From the NCBI GenBank assembly GCA_905221605.1, contig CAJNDS010000102.1, positions 372,001 to 436,000 on the forward strand: a stretch of 64,000 nucleotides of DNA. The letters run 5' to 3'. The notes under the pieces were generated by a model. It was not told the origin of the DNA. It saw nothing but the letters and a program-made list of their open reading frames with translations, and ran no database searches. The stretch comes from Symbiodinium natans. Taxonomy: Eukaryota > Sar > Dinophyceae > Suessiales > Symbiodiniaceae. Both the position numbers and the translations under genes were made by a program. The number at the start of each line of letters is the position of its first letter. Within the stretch, counting starts at the first letter, position 1. Of the stretch, positions 18,631 through 27,814 are shown in pieces.

Positions 18631-19189
18631 TCCCCAGACTGCTACCTCGGGCAAGGACAGATATCAGGCCTAGACACCGCAAACCCTTCAATCCCAAGCT
18701 TCAAAGGCCTGTCAGATACCTAAGAGCGACACTCCCTGAGCTCTTGAACCCTCGGCACAACCCTGCACCTTGTACCCCTAACCCCATACAATCTCAAGCT
18801 ACTGCCTGCCCTATTCTCTCCTCAACTCTTGTGCAAACTAGACTTTCTACTGCCGAGGATGCCCTAAACCCTAAACCCTATAATCCCTATAATATTCTTC
18901 AACGCAGAGCCCCCCAAATCCTGAGGCTGGGTCCGTGTCCTGTCTTGCGTGGCCATCAGGGCGGAGGCTGTTTCTGAGCGCGGAGGCAAAGATATGCTCA
19001 GGGTTTATGGTTTAGGGTTCACGAAAATAGGTGCCCCTAATTTTTACCCCAAATAGTAGGAATCCCTTTAGAATAAGGACCCCAATAAGGTACAGCACCA
19101 CCGAATTTCGGAAAACCCTATATGGTAAGGCATCAGCTTTATGGGCATATGTTGTCACAGGGTTTGGGGGTTCAGGGCTTAGGGAATGT

Positions 19190-19401
19190 TTGGTGATCGT
19201 GTCATTGTGAGGAAGTACGAACTGTTCCACTCTTGTTTCCTTCGGGTCTCGACGGGTCTTTGTGTCCTGGGGGCCAATGATTGAGTTCAGAGGCTCATCA
19301 ACGTGACTCGTTCTGAGCCCTGCCAGGCTAGATCTGGGATGCAGGCTGCTGGGGCCGGTGTCCTTGTGGCAGGAGAACCCGCGCCTCAGCCGCCAGTTCA
19401 T
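19190..19401 (-). CDS. Candidate exon, polar unrecognised protein
   Basis: A stop-free minus-strand stretch of about 70 residues (NWRLRRGFSCHKDTG ... DTKTRRDPKETRVEQF), hydrophilic and protein-like, between telomere-like units at 19002-19018 (left) and 19429-19445 (right). Borders not fixed. Confidence 0.3.
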
Positions 19402-19459
19402 GGACGGAAGTTGATTTTGCCACTGTACGGTTTAGGGTTTAGGGTTGGACTTCTTGTTT

Positions 19460-19576
19460 TTTGGGGGGGGGGGGGGGTGGGGGGGGGGGGGGGGGTGGGG
19501 GGGGGGGTGGGGGGGGGGGTGGGGGGGTGGGGGGGGGGGTGGGGGGGGGGGTGGGGGGGGGGGTGGGGGGGGGGGT
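19460..19576 (+). repeat. Long G-rich tract, G(7-16)T repeats
   Basis: About 115 bases of G runs interrupted by single T, directly after a TTTAGGG pair. Strong G-quadruplex potential; any reading frame is poly-Gly or poly-Pro. Confidence 0.95.
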
Positions 19577-20661
19577 TCCGCGAATAACGGTACTTGTTTG
19601 ATGTCCTGGAGATTTGTGGGGGGGTCTATTTTGAGGTCCCCCCATGTTCGCAAACCCGCATCTAGCCCAGATTCTCGGGCCAAGATGGGCCAAGGCCTCC
19701 ATCCCAAGAAAAGGGTTTAGGGTTGAGGGTTTAGGGTTTATAGGCTTTGAGGCCCCCTAATCCTGCACTGAGGTCAACATCAGACCCCCTACTTGTTCCA
19801 AGCATACAGAAATGCAAGTTTTACGACCCATACACCTCAAACCCTGGACCTACCTGCAACTTTACGCCTCCCACGTTGTGAAGCGGAAAGCAACTCCAGA
19901 GCATGATCGCCAGCCATAAAAACAACTAGAACCTAGGATTCTCAAGGGCGCCCTTTTCTGGTTAAGGGAACCTAACAAACTCCAGACAAGGGAATCAGGG
20001 CACTACCGGGCATCCTAGACATTATAAACCTAGGCCCTCAGAATGCGAAGAAGAGGTACGCGCCTGCCCTCTGGGCACCTTACATGGCGGCCCTCTCTCC
20101 ATTGTTCAGTGACGCGGCGAGCTCCTCCGTCAAATCCAAGGGTTGTTCTATGGTGAACCTTCGTTGAAGTATCTGCCCTTGGGTTGTTTCGGGTATATCA
20201 AGGGGTATATAAGGGGTCCCCTTTTAAAAGAGCCCATTTCAGGGCCCATATTGAGGGACCAGGTAACGACCCTAAATCATCAAAGGGCCGCCTGCGCACC
20301 TCGGGTCGGCAGGGGTCTTAAGCAACCGTGCAACACCCGTGGTTGCCGAGGCAGAGGCCCCCCTCAGTGGGATTCAGGGGCTCAGGGTGTGGACGTGGAG
20401 GTTTCGTAGGGCGCATGACGATGTAGGTCGTGGCATGGACGACTGGGGGTTCGAGCGCTCATGGCCGGGAACTTGCCTTGCATACACCCGAAAATCCTCA
20501 TCAACCCCATAGGCCCAATCTATCGAGGGCGATTACAGGAAGTCAGAGAAGGAGCTCCAATGCAACCAAGCGTGTCAACATGCGCAAAAACCTGCTGAAT
20601 GGCTTCAAGGACATCGCCAACATCTCTATCCAGGATATTTTCCTCGGCTGCAGCAAGCTGC

Positions 20662-22489
20662 CTATGGAATGTCAGCCTCCACTGCGCAGGCGTATAGCAT
20701 CCACAGCTTCTGCGGAGGCCGCCCGGCTTCTTGAGCCTCTCGCCGGAACCTTTCCCAAAGTGTCGAAGACGGCGGCCGCTTCAGAATGGACATGTCTGGG
20801 ATAGCCTCCTCCACCAGCAGCTCCAGTGTGTGAGTGGTGTCAGCCAGGCCATCACAAAGCAGGATGATGGCATCGCGCCAGTAGAAGCCTGGGGCTCTAT
20901 TGACCCACCGTTTAGTAGTGACTACCCTTAATTCGTAGGGATAACACATAAAACTGTAGGTAAAGAGGGTCCCAGGAGCACCAATGGTCCAGAAGTGAAA
21001 GGCTTCGCACGTCACCTCCATCAACTTTGACTTGCAGGCACGGAGCATCGGGGCCGAGCAAGGTCATCAGACCACATGCGCGCCCTTTGAAAGGAATGGT
21101 CGCCTTTCCACCAGCATGGAGAAGCAACCAGTCTGCCTGCTGTCCGAGATGCAACAAGTCCTTATCCTTTTGGATGGATATCATTTTCTCGGGGCCCAAC
21201 CATCCGCGCAGGACGCGGATTGTCTTGCCGTTGCACCAGCAATTCGCATCCAGTGCTGCTGGGACTGCCTGAGCCTGGGAAAGTTCAAGGCAAGGCCCTT
21301 TCCTCGTGTCCTGCCTGGGCTGGCGCACTGCCCACAGTAGCAGCCTTGCCAACAGATTGCCCAAAGCTTCGCCGCCCGTGTCGGAATGATGACAGTCATC
21401 GCGAAACCATTCCCTGCGCTGTTCCGCGCTCAAGGAGCGGAGTGCGGGAATCAAATCAATCTGCGCCAGCCCATAGTGGTCGCAGATGTGGCGGTGCAAT
21501 CGAGGAGCAACATCGTGGTACCACACGATGGCCTCTTCCATCGAGCTGTGCTGCCACGCTTCCGAGCCGGTTTTCAAAGTACGCGCCTCAGCATCATCAC
21601 GCAGGAACATCTCGAGAAACATTATTGAGGTACCGGGCGAGGCCCGCCGCACGGAACGGACAATGCCTTCTGCCGCTCGAAGGATGGAGACAGCATTCGG
21701 ATTCGGCGTGCTCTCAAGGAGGTCGTCTCCATCATTCACAGCAGCCTCGATGATAAGAAGGTCTGGCCTCTTCTTCAGAACCATATCGTGCACCACCAGC
21801 GACAGCGGGCGGCAACCCGCTGTTCCCACAGCCGCAGGGATATCCTCCACTGCAACACCTCGTCTTTCCAGGGCCCGAACCAGATGTGGGCGATACCCTC
21901 GGGCCTGGAGTGAAATGGAGCCGCCCAGCACACACAAAGAGCATCGCCGTCTCTTCAGTGCTGGGATCAGGCCATGCAACCCTCCCGGTTGGAACACGAG
22001 GTGCTTAAAGTTACTCTCCTGGCTGAACCCGCCTTGAACTCGTGGTGGGCACCAGGAGGCTGCCGAAGCATGAGCCTGAATACATGCCTCGGCCGCCGGC
22101 AGGGACACAACCTTTTCCTCGGGGAGGGGCAGGCCGGGAGGACTGAGCAGCTCCACTGAACACGAGGCAGAAGGTCCAGACCCTTGTACGTCAAGAACAA
22201 TGCCACATCGTGCCGGCCTCGACGCCTCACTAGGTGTGAGCTGCACCATGTCGCCGACGCACGGAGGAGGATGAGCTTCTGAAAGCATCTCTGCTGCTTG
22301 GTCAGTCTGTGGCCAAGGAGGAACTTGCTCATGATGCTTTGAGAGGCAACCGCACGACGCACAGCGGAAGCCCACATCCACGGAAGCTGCTGGGTCATAA
22401 CTTTCTGCACGCCGGAAGCCGTCGCATCCTTTGCACTGCGCGGCTCTACAATAGCCACGGTGCAAACCAAGCAAGTCTTGCCGAAGCAT
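20662..22489 (-). CDS. SGNH-hydrolase-like protein with Cys-rich N-terminus, two exons
   Basis: Probably a GDSL/SGNH esterase or acyl-hydrolase. Exon 1 is 22489-20980 and exon 2 is 20888-20662, 578 codons plus stop. SGNH blocks: LGGSIS (nucleophile Ser in a GDSL-like loop), AAVNDG (block III, GxND type) and DDCHHSDTGG (Asp/His of block V). The N-terminus has CKGC and CASCGC followed by HH, a likely zinc site that I cannot name. The intron equals a family A inverted-repeat element plus one copy of the triplet GCT; removing it joins LLDHWC to FYWRDAIIL in frame. Unspliced, the frame runs 23 codons into the element and stops. The start is chosen at the ATG at 22489; an upstream GTG-initiated extension has no support. 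No signal peptide is obvious. The SGNH assignment is fairly sure; the substrate is unknown. Confidence 0.75.
20889..20979 (-). mobile_element. Introner: family A MITE acting as a 91-nt GC-AG intron
   Basis: On the minus strand the sequence reads GGT, GCT, CCTGGGACCC ... GAGCCCCAG, GCT, TCTAC. GCT is duplicated on both sides of the inverted-repeat element. Excising one GCT plus the element gives a GC donor and an AG acceptor followed by G, and restores the reading frame. The length (91) is not a multiple of three, so splicing is required. Confidence 0.8.
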
Positions 22490-22614
22490 CAAGAAGCATG
22501 CCGCACTGGCCGACGCATGGGGCAGGGCACATGGAAGCACATGGCTCCGTGCTGTCTTTATGGGGGGGTAGCTCTAATTTAGACGCCCAAAGAGCAGGGT
22601 TCCCTTGTAAGAGA

Positions 22615-22696
22615 CCTTGGACATTTACCTACAGCTCGGTACTAACTTAACTAGTAGGTATAACAGGTAAAAAACCGAGGTAAAGAGGGTCCCAGG
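22615..22696. mobile_element. MITE-like element, family A
   Basis: Ends CCTTGGACATTTACCTACAG and GAGGTAAAGAGGGTCCCAGG are inverted. It lies about 125 bp upstream of the SGNH gene start. Confidence 0.75.
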
Positions 22697-22770
22697 TAGG
22701 GGTTTGCGCCCCTAAACCCTAAACCCTAAACCCTAAACCCTCAACCCTAAGCCTGCATGGACCCCTCGAC
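22697..22770 (-). repeat. Short CCCTAAA array
   Basis: Four to five CCCTAAA units immediately after the family A element. Confidence 0.8.
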
Positions 22771-22850
22771 CTTCTGTCACCTTCGAGCCGTGCGGCGCTT
22801 CTCCCGTTCTTGCAACTCCGGGGCCTCACCCACACGTATGTAAGCTTAGA

Positions 22851-22970
22851 ACTACTATTTGTTTACAAGAACCCCCCCCCTCCCCAAAAAAAAAACAAAC
22901 AAAGCTTCCTCATCATAGGGATGATTATTCTGTCATTTTTGGGCCTTGGGGGTTCTTTTGCAAAGTAGAT
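22851..22970. mobile_element. MITE-like element, family F
   Basis: ACTACTATTTGTTTACAAG faces GGGGTTCTTTTGCAAAGTAG; the interior has the usual C run, A run and AGGGATGATTATT core. Confidence 0.7.
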
Positions 22971-23853
22971 ACTGAAACCCAGGTGGCAGAGGAAAGACGC
23001 GCATCCAAGCAACGACATCTCGGGCTAGCTATCATCGCTGACACCCTGCAGTGACCTGCGGGTACCCATAAACCCAAACCCCTAAACTGGCCCTAAACCC
23101 TAAACCGCGAAACGGCTCGGGCCACTCCTTGCCGAAGGCATGCGCCTTTCCTTGGCTCACTCATGGGGGCGCAGCAGGTTTCTGTGGCTTCCTGTGCAAA
23201 CCCTTTGGGGTGACGTAATTGGATAGACTGAGTTCTACCGAGTCGCACTGCAGGAGTGTAACATTTCTGTTACTGTAAAGCCAGGTCGCTCGCAATAACA
23301 CAAAATTCACTTTGGGTGAATTACGGGATTTTGGGCCAACCAACAGTCGCGTTTAGCTAACTCTAAGTGTATCTTGTTCGAAAGCAATTTGTTTGTTCGA
23401 AATGCGGATGGCACGTTTTTTGCCCCGCAAAAAAAGGCAAGAGGTGCAAAATCAAATCTGGGTGCAACATTTCGCCATGTTTGGTGCACGATAAGGATAC
23501 AAAGCTCGTAGCCAGAAGCGTGCATACGAGTAGCTCACAAGCAGTTCACGAATCTAAGCCCCCGAGGATGGTTTTCCGACAGTTTTGGCGCTCATGTCAT
23601 GCAAATGCAACTAGAGTTTGAAGAGATTGCTTGTGGGCCTTTGGGCAGGCTTTTGAACCTGCCAAAAAGTAAGGTAACGCACAGCACAAAAACAAAAAAC
23701 TAACTGACAGCCCCCAAGCCAAGATGCTGGAGTGATCGAGGGTGGTCTTCACCAGCCCTGCCATCATCCGGGAACACCTTCGAGGGCCCTAAACAGGGTT
23801 TAGGGTTTAGGGTTTAGGCCCTCTAAGCCTTTCTCTTGGGGTGTTCCCCTCAG
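22971..23853. other. Region without a firm gene
   Basis: Mostly unique sequence with few repeats. A plus-strand frame at 23367-23621 contains CSKCGW and CPAKKGKRCK, but codon choice and flanks give no further support. Short telomere-like blocks lie near 23090 and 23796. Confidence 0.4.
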
Positions 23854-23903
23854 TGCTCTTGCGCAACGGAGACGTGGGCACCCGCATAGACTTCACAAAG
23901 CCC
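23854..23903 (+). CDS. Candidate short exon between telomere-like blocks, strand uncertain
   Basis: After a pyrimidine-rich acceptor (GTTCCCCTCAG) the plus strand encodes LLRNGDVGTRIDFTKP, then a CCCTAAA array begins. The complementary strand is also stop-free (GFVKSMRVPTSPLRKS), so the coding strand is not settled. Confidence 0.3.
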
Positions 23904-23950
23904 ACCCTAAACCCTAAACCCTAAACCCTAAACCCTAAACCCTAAACCCT
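23904..23950 (-). repeat. Telomere-like array (CCCTAAA)n
   Basis: Six to seven perfect units. Confidence 0.95.
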
Positions 23951-24499
23951 CACAGAGATGGTTGAGTTTAATTAGGCTCCCTGTGATCCTCCCCACTTCT
24001 GCAAAGCTGGGGTGCGGGCTCATCCACCTTCCATGGCTTTTGAGGGATTTGATTGTTTAGGGATTCTGTTGAGGGTTTAATTAGGGTTTAGGGATTAGGG
24101 ATTCTGTTGAGGGCTTGCTTTCTGTTTTTGATGTCGCGGGGCCTATATGGGGTTAGATTCGAACCCGCGAACCCCGGGTCTTTTGTAGGCGACAGAAGAA
24201 TCCTTCTAAGGGGCGATGCGGTTATGACCTACGATGGAACAAAAACCCGAAACCCTAAACCCTAATTAAGCCGTTTGAGTTGTTAAGGTAGCGGGCTAAG
24301 AGCCGAGGCTTGTTGTGGGATCGCGAGCTTGAGCCCTGTTCGAGGGCTGGTAGGCTGGTCCCCGAGCAACCTATCAAAGGGTATGTCCTGTGTTTGTTTC
24401 TCTATATATATATATATATCATGCTACCTCGCATATATATATAAATATATGCATATAGTTTGCCAGGCAAACCATCAACCAAGTGATACAAAGGACAAA

Positions 24500-25325
24500 A
24501 AGCGCCCACTCGCGAGCCTGCTCCTTGAGACTGTCGCGCTTCGCGCGCTTCTCGTTGAGTGTCTTGGCCACCTCGTGGCTGGTCACGAAGCTGCTTTGGG
24601 ATGTTCCCCCTTTATACTAACAGTCCTTAATCGGGATCATAATAGGGCTACTAGAATCCCCATTAAGGACCGTTAGTATAAGCGGAGAACATCCCAAGCT
24701 TCAGGGAAGGAGGAAAGAAGCAAAACGGCTCCAACCCCCCCCCAAAGACAAACACGCAAACAGCTCCCTGTAAAGATGGATTGGCGCGCGCCACGTGCCT
24801 GGTTGTAGCGCGTCTGGCAATCCACCAACTCCTTGTCCTTGGCCTCAAAGAGCTCCTCTCAGCACACCATTGGGATGTTCCCCCCTAGAAGAACAGTCCG
24901 TGCCAGGGACTGTAATAGGGCACTCTAATCCCTATTAAGGACTGTATAAGGGGGAACCATCCCAAGCACAATATGTGAACCACCCTTGCCCAAGGCGTGG
25001 AATGACCAAAACACACCGAAGCATCGAGAGCCCTTCCGAAGGCCAGCGCACCCGAAACCAGCTGACTCAGGGAATTGATAGCATGACTTGCTGTAATATA
25101 CAGTGGGGGCTTTGACAATTAACTTAGGGCTTAGCGGCTAATAGTGCTGTATATATATATATATGTATATATGTACAAGTATATATATATACATATATAT
25201 ATGGGGGCCATACGGGACTACCAGTAGTAATTATTCTGACCCCGATGTAAAGCTTCCGGTGTGGCCTGTCCTGGGCTCGGATGAGGTTCTCCAAGGCTTT
25301 CTCGCGTTGCTCTGTCCGCTTACCC
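24500..25325 (-). CDS. Coiled-coil protein, three candidate exons interrupted by MITEs
   Basis: Minus-strand protein-like segments in transcript order: 25325-25236 (TEQREKALENLIRAQDR), 24862-24770 (EELFEAKDKELVDCQTRYNQ) and 24594-24500 (VTSHEVAKTLNEKRAKRD). All are charged, heptad-like helices, as in an axonemal or cytoskeletal coiled coil; the name is unknown. Family B elements at 24870-24965 and 24596-24697 lie in the two gaps, and another inverted-repeat fragment starts at the end of the first exon. Exact splice sites are not resolved, and further exons upstream and downstream are likely. Confidence 0.4.
24596..24697. mobile_element. MITE-like element, family B, possible introner
   Basis: Near-perfect terminal inverted repeats TTGGGATGTTCCCCC and GGAGAACATCCCAA with an inner ACTAACAGTCCTTAAT / ATTAAGGACCGTTAGT pair; GCT flanks both sides. 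It lies between two coding-like segments. Confidence 0.85.
24870..24965. mobile_element. MITE-like element, family B
   Basis: TTGGGATGTTCCCCCC and GGGGGAACCATCCCAA are inverted, with inner ACAGTCC / GGACTGT. It abuts a coding-like minus-strand segment. Confidence 0.8.
25146..25204. repeat. TA microsatellite
   Basis: TATATATA stretches with GTATAT and ACATAT interruptions. Confidence 0.9.
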
Positions 25326-25329
25326 TGGC

Positions 25330-26570
25330 CTGGGCGTTTAGGGTTTAGGGCTTTTTTGCCACCCGGGTTTAGGGTTTAGGGTTTAGGGTTGTGTGTCTGG
25401 ACGTTCCAATATTCTAGGGGCCTAAATGATTAAAATAGGGTTTTTGGTGTTGACACGGGCCATAAGGGAACACTATTAGCTATTTATTCCGACTGCTCTG
25501 CAACTATGAAGGAGAGCATTGGGTTTTGGGTTTAGGGCGTAGGTTTTAGGGTGCCAGCCATGTAAGGGGGCAAGGCTGACAGTTAATGTCTACACGGGGG
25601 GTTCCCGAAAATTCCGGTACCCTTTTTGGGGGGTCCCTTTCAGGGGATTCGATGCTATTTGGGGTATAGCAGGGGGTACCCCTATCTTAGTTTGCAAGCC
25701 CACAATGGAAGAGTCTGCATGACAAACGATCAAGTAGGGTTGAGGGTTGAACTAACCCCGTTTAGGGTTTAGGGCTTAGGGTTTAACAAAACCTAAACCC
25801 CAAACCCTTTTTGACGTCCAGGGCCCTGGGGAGTCTTGCCAGGCATCTGTCTCTAGACCCTAAACCCCGAAACCCAAAACAGGCTTCGGGAGGCCCTATA
25901 TCAGCCACCCCTGTTAACCCCGAAACTGCGGGACTCGCAGCATGGCTCTGCAACCCTAGGCTGACCCTTTGCACATAGTCGCTACCCTTTGAAAACAGAT
26001 TCTCACATGCGATCCTCTGAAAGAAGATGCAAGACTTTAGAGCGCCGAAGCCTACATGACACGAACGAGTCGCTCAGCGGCTCCGCAAAGAAGTTGGGGG
26101 GGGGGGGGGGGGGGTGTAGCTGAGTAGCAGCGTAGCGTGGAGGGCCTAAGGTGGCTTGCTTCGTTGTGCTACCCTATACCCTAAACCCCAAAACCCTAAA
26201 AACCCTAAAAACCCGAAAAACCCAAAAAACCCTAAACGCCCTAAAATCCCTAAAAACCCTAAAAACCCTAAACCCTAAAGTTGTGGCTGCCTGAAAGTGC
26301 CTTGGCCACAGGGGTAGTCGCGCCTTTTCTGCGGTTACACTGCCGGCCCGGAGAGAGCGGACTGCACCCAGGACTGCCTGCCGAGTTAGGGTATCGTTAG
26401 GGTGTGGGGCCAGTTTAGGGTTTAGGGTTCTTTTTTGGCAGGGTTTAGGGTTATAGGGTTATAGGGTTATAGGGTTATAGGGTTTAGGGTTTGAAGTGCT
26501 GGAATAGTTGTGGGTTTGGAGGAGCTCCTCAACGAATTTTGGAGGCTAGGCGGGATTTCGCATGCCTAAG
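25330..26570. other. Gene-poor stretch of telomere-like and MITE-like sequence
   Basis: Contains TTTAGGG blocks (25336-25392, 26414-26490), a degenerate CCCTAAAAA run (26165-26280), a G run (26097-26114), and inverted-repeat fragments near 25418-25500 (family G) and 25596-25680 (family H). No coding sequence recognised. Confidence 0.5.
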
Positions 26571-26855
26571 AGTCTACGGTACGGGTCGTGCTGGAAGAAT
26601 GATGGGGTATCCGCGGCCCTGGGTCCAAAAAGCCCTATAAACCCTTTTTCCATCTGGGCCTAAACCCCTAAACCCTAAACCTTTTTGAAACCCTAATCCG
26701 CCGAGGCCTCGGGACGGAGGTGTATGGGTTGTCTGTTCTCTTTCGGACCCCTTTTTTGGCCTCAAATGGGTACCCTCCCTGAGAAACGGGTCCGCAAGCG
26801 GACGGTTCCAGGACAGAGGCCGTTGAAGCCCTCCCAGCAGAGCCCCCCACCGTTG

Positions 26856-26856
<1 letters not shown>

Positions 26857-26913
<57 letters not shown>
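26857..26913. repeat. Uninterrupted C homopolymer of 57 bases
   Basis: A pure C run, then CACCCACC and further C. Frames across it are poly-Pro or poly-Gly artefacts. Confidence 0.95.
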
Positions 26914-27442
26914 ACCCACCCCCCCCCCACCCCTGCCGAAGAGTCAAAGCCTGACTCAACCCTACGATCACTCCAAGCCGAACCCTAAACCCAAAAAAAC
27001 CCTCAACCCCAAAGCGTGAACCTTGAGCCCTAAACTAACCCTCAACCCCAAACCCCAAACCATAAACCATAAACCCGGAACCCTCAACCCTCAACCCTCA
27101 ACCCAACCCTTATTGCTTGGGGTCCAGCGACTTGGGCGCTGCGGAATCACCATTGCTCACGCGGATGCGCTGGGCCGGGCCGAGGCGGGTCGCGTAGCGT
27201 TAAAATTAAACCTAAACCAGTGATGTCACACCAGAGGCTTAGAAGGATACCGGTTGGCTCTGCCCTGCCTCTGACTCCGCCCCAGCCGACGCCAGGTATG
27301 GAACGATAGGGCTTTGACGTGCCAACCGCGCGCCCTCCAGGGGCCCAGCGCTCTAGCCACTGAGAGGGTTTAGGGTTTAGGGTTTATAGGGTTTTGGGTT
27401 TATGGGGTTTGCACGGTTTGGGATTTAGGGTTAGGGTTTAGG

Positions 27443-27585
27443 GTCTTGTGCTGGAACTTATGGACCCTCTGGGTATATTGCAGAGATTCCGCCAGCCTGG
27501 TGACGACTCTGTTGCCGGTGTTCAGACAGGCTTTGAAAACACATACTCTGCCAGATGCTCTGCTACTGCTATCCTTCCGTGCTTT
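27443..27585 (-). CDS. Candidate exon, unrecognised
   Basis: After the acceptor CCTTCTTGCAG the minus strand encodes KARKDSSSRASGRV and later NTGNRVVTRLAESLQ, ending near a telomere-like block at 27366-27445. It may belong to the gene at 27815-30375 or a neighbour. Confidence 0.4.
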
Positions 27586-27608
27586 CTGCAAGAAGGGGCC
27601 AAAACCCT

Positions 27609-27735
27609 CAACCACTAAGGGGGGGTTTTGGGGAAGCACTGGGCCTCAACAAATGAAGCTGTGCTGCCATCTCGTGGCAAAGCTCCCCCTTCTCTTCATC
27701 CAGGTCTTGGGAGAATGACTCCTGCACGATTGTTG
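27609..27735 (-). CDS. Candidate exon, unrecognised
   Basis: Minus-strand frame IVQESFSQDLDEEKGELC then HEMAAQLHLL is acidic and helical. It runs to a TGA at 27609 unless spliced first. Same strand as the exons on both sides. Confidence 0.4.
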
Positions 27736-27814
27736 GGGCACCATTTAAACATGATCATGTTTGTTCCTTTAAGTATTCGTAAAAAAAAAGCACAAAATGA
27801 TTCAGATTCCTGGC

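Noticed and set aside
19303..19720. Gly-rich and Pro-rich frames on both strands
   Set aside because: They only translate the GnT homopolymer tract.
24126..24345. Possible tRNA genes
   Set aside because: B-box-like motifs are present, but no complete cloverleaf: the T stem around GGTTCGAATC does not pair and no acceptor or anticodon stem fits.
26574..26971. Gly-rich and Pro-rich frames over the C57 tract
   Set aside because: Homopolymer artefacts; no coding flank.
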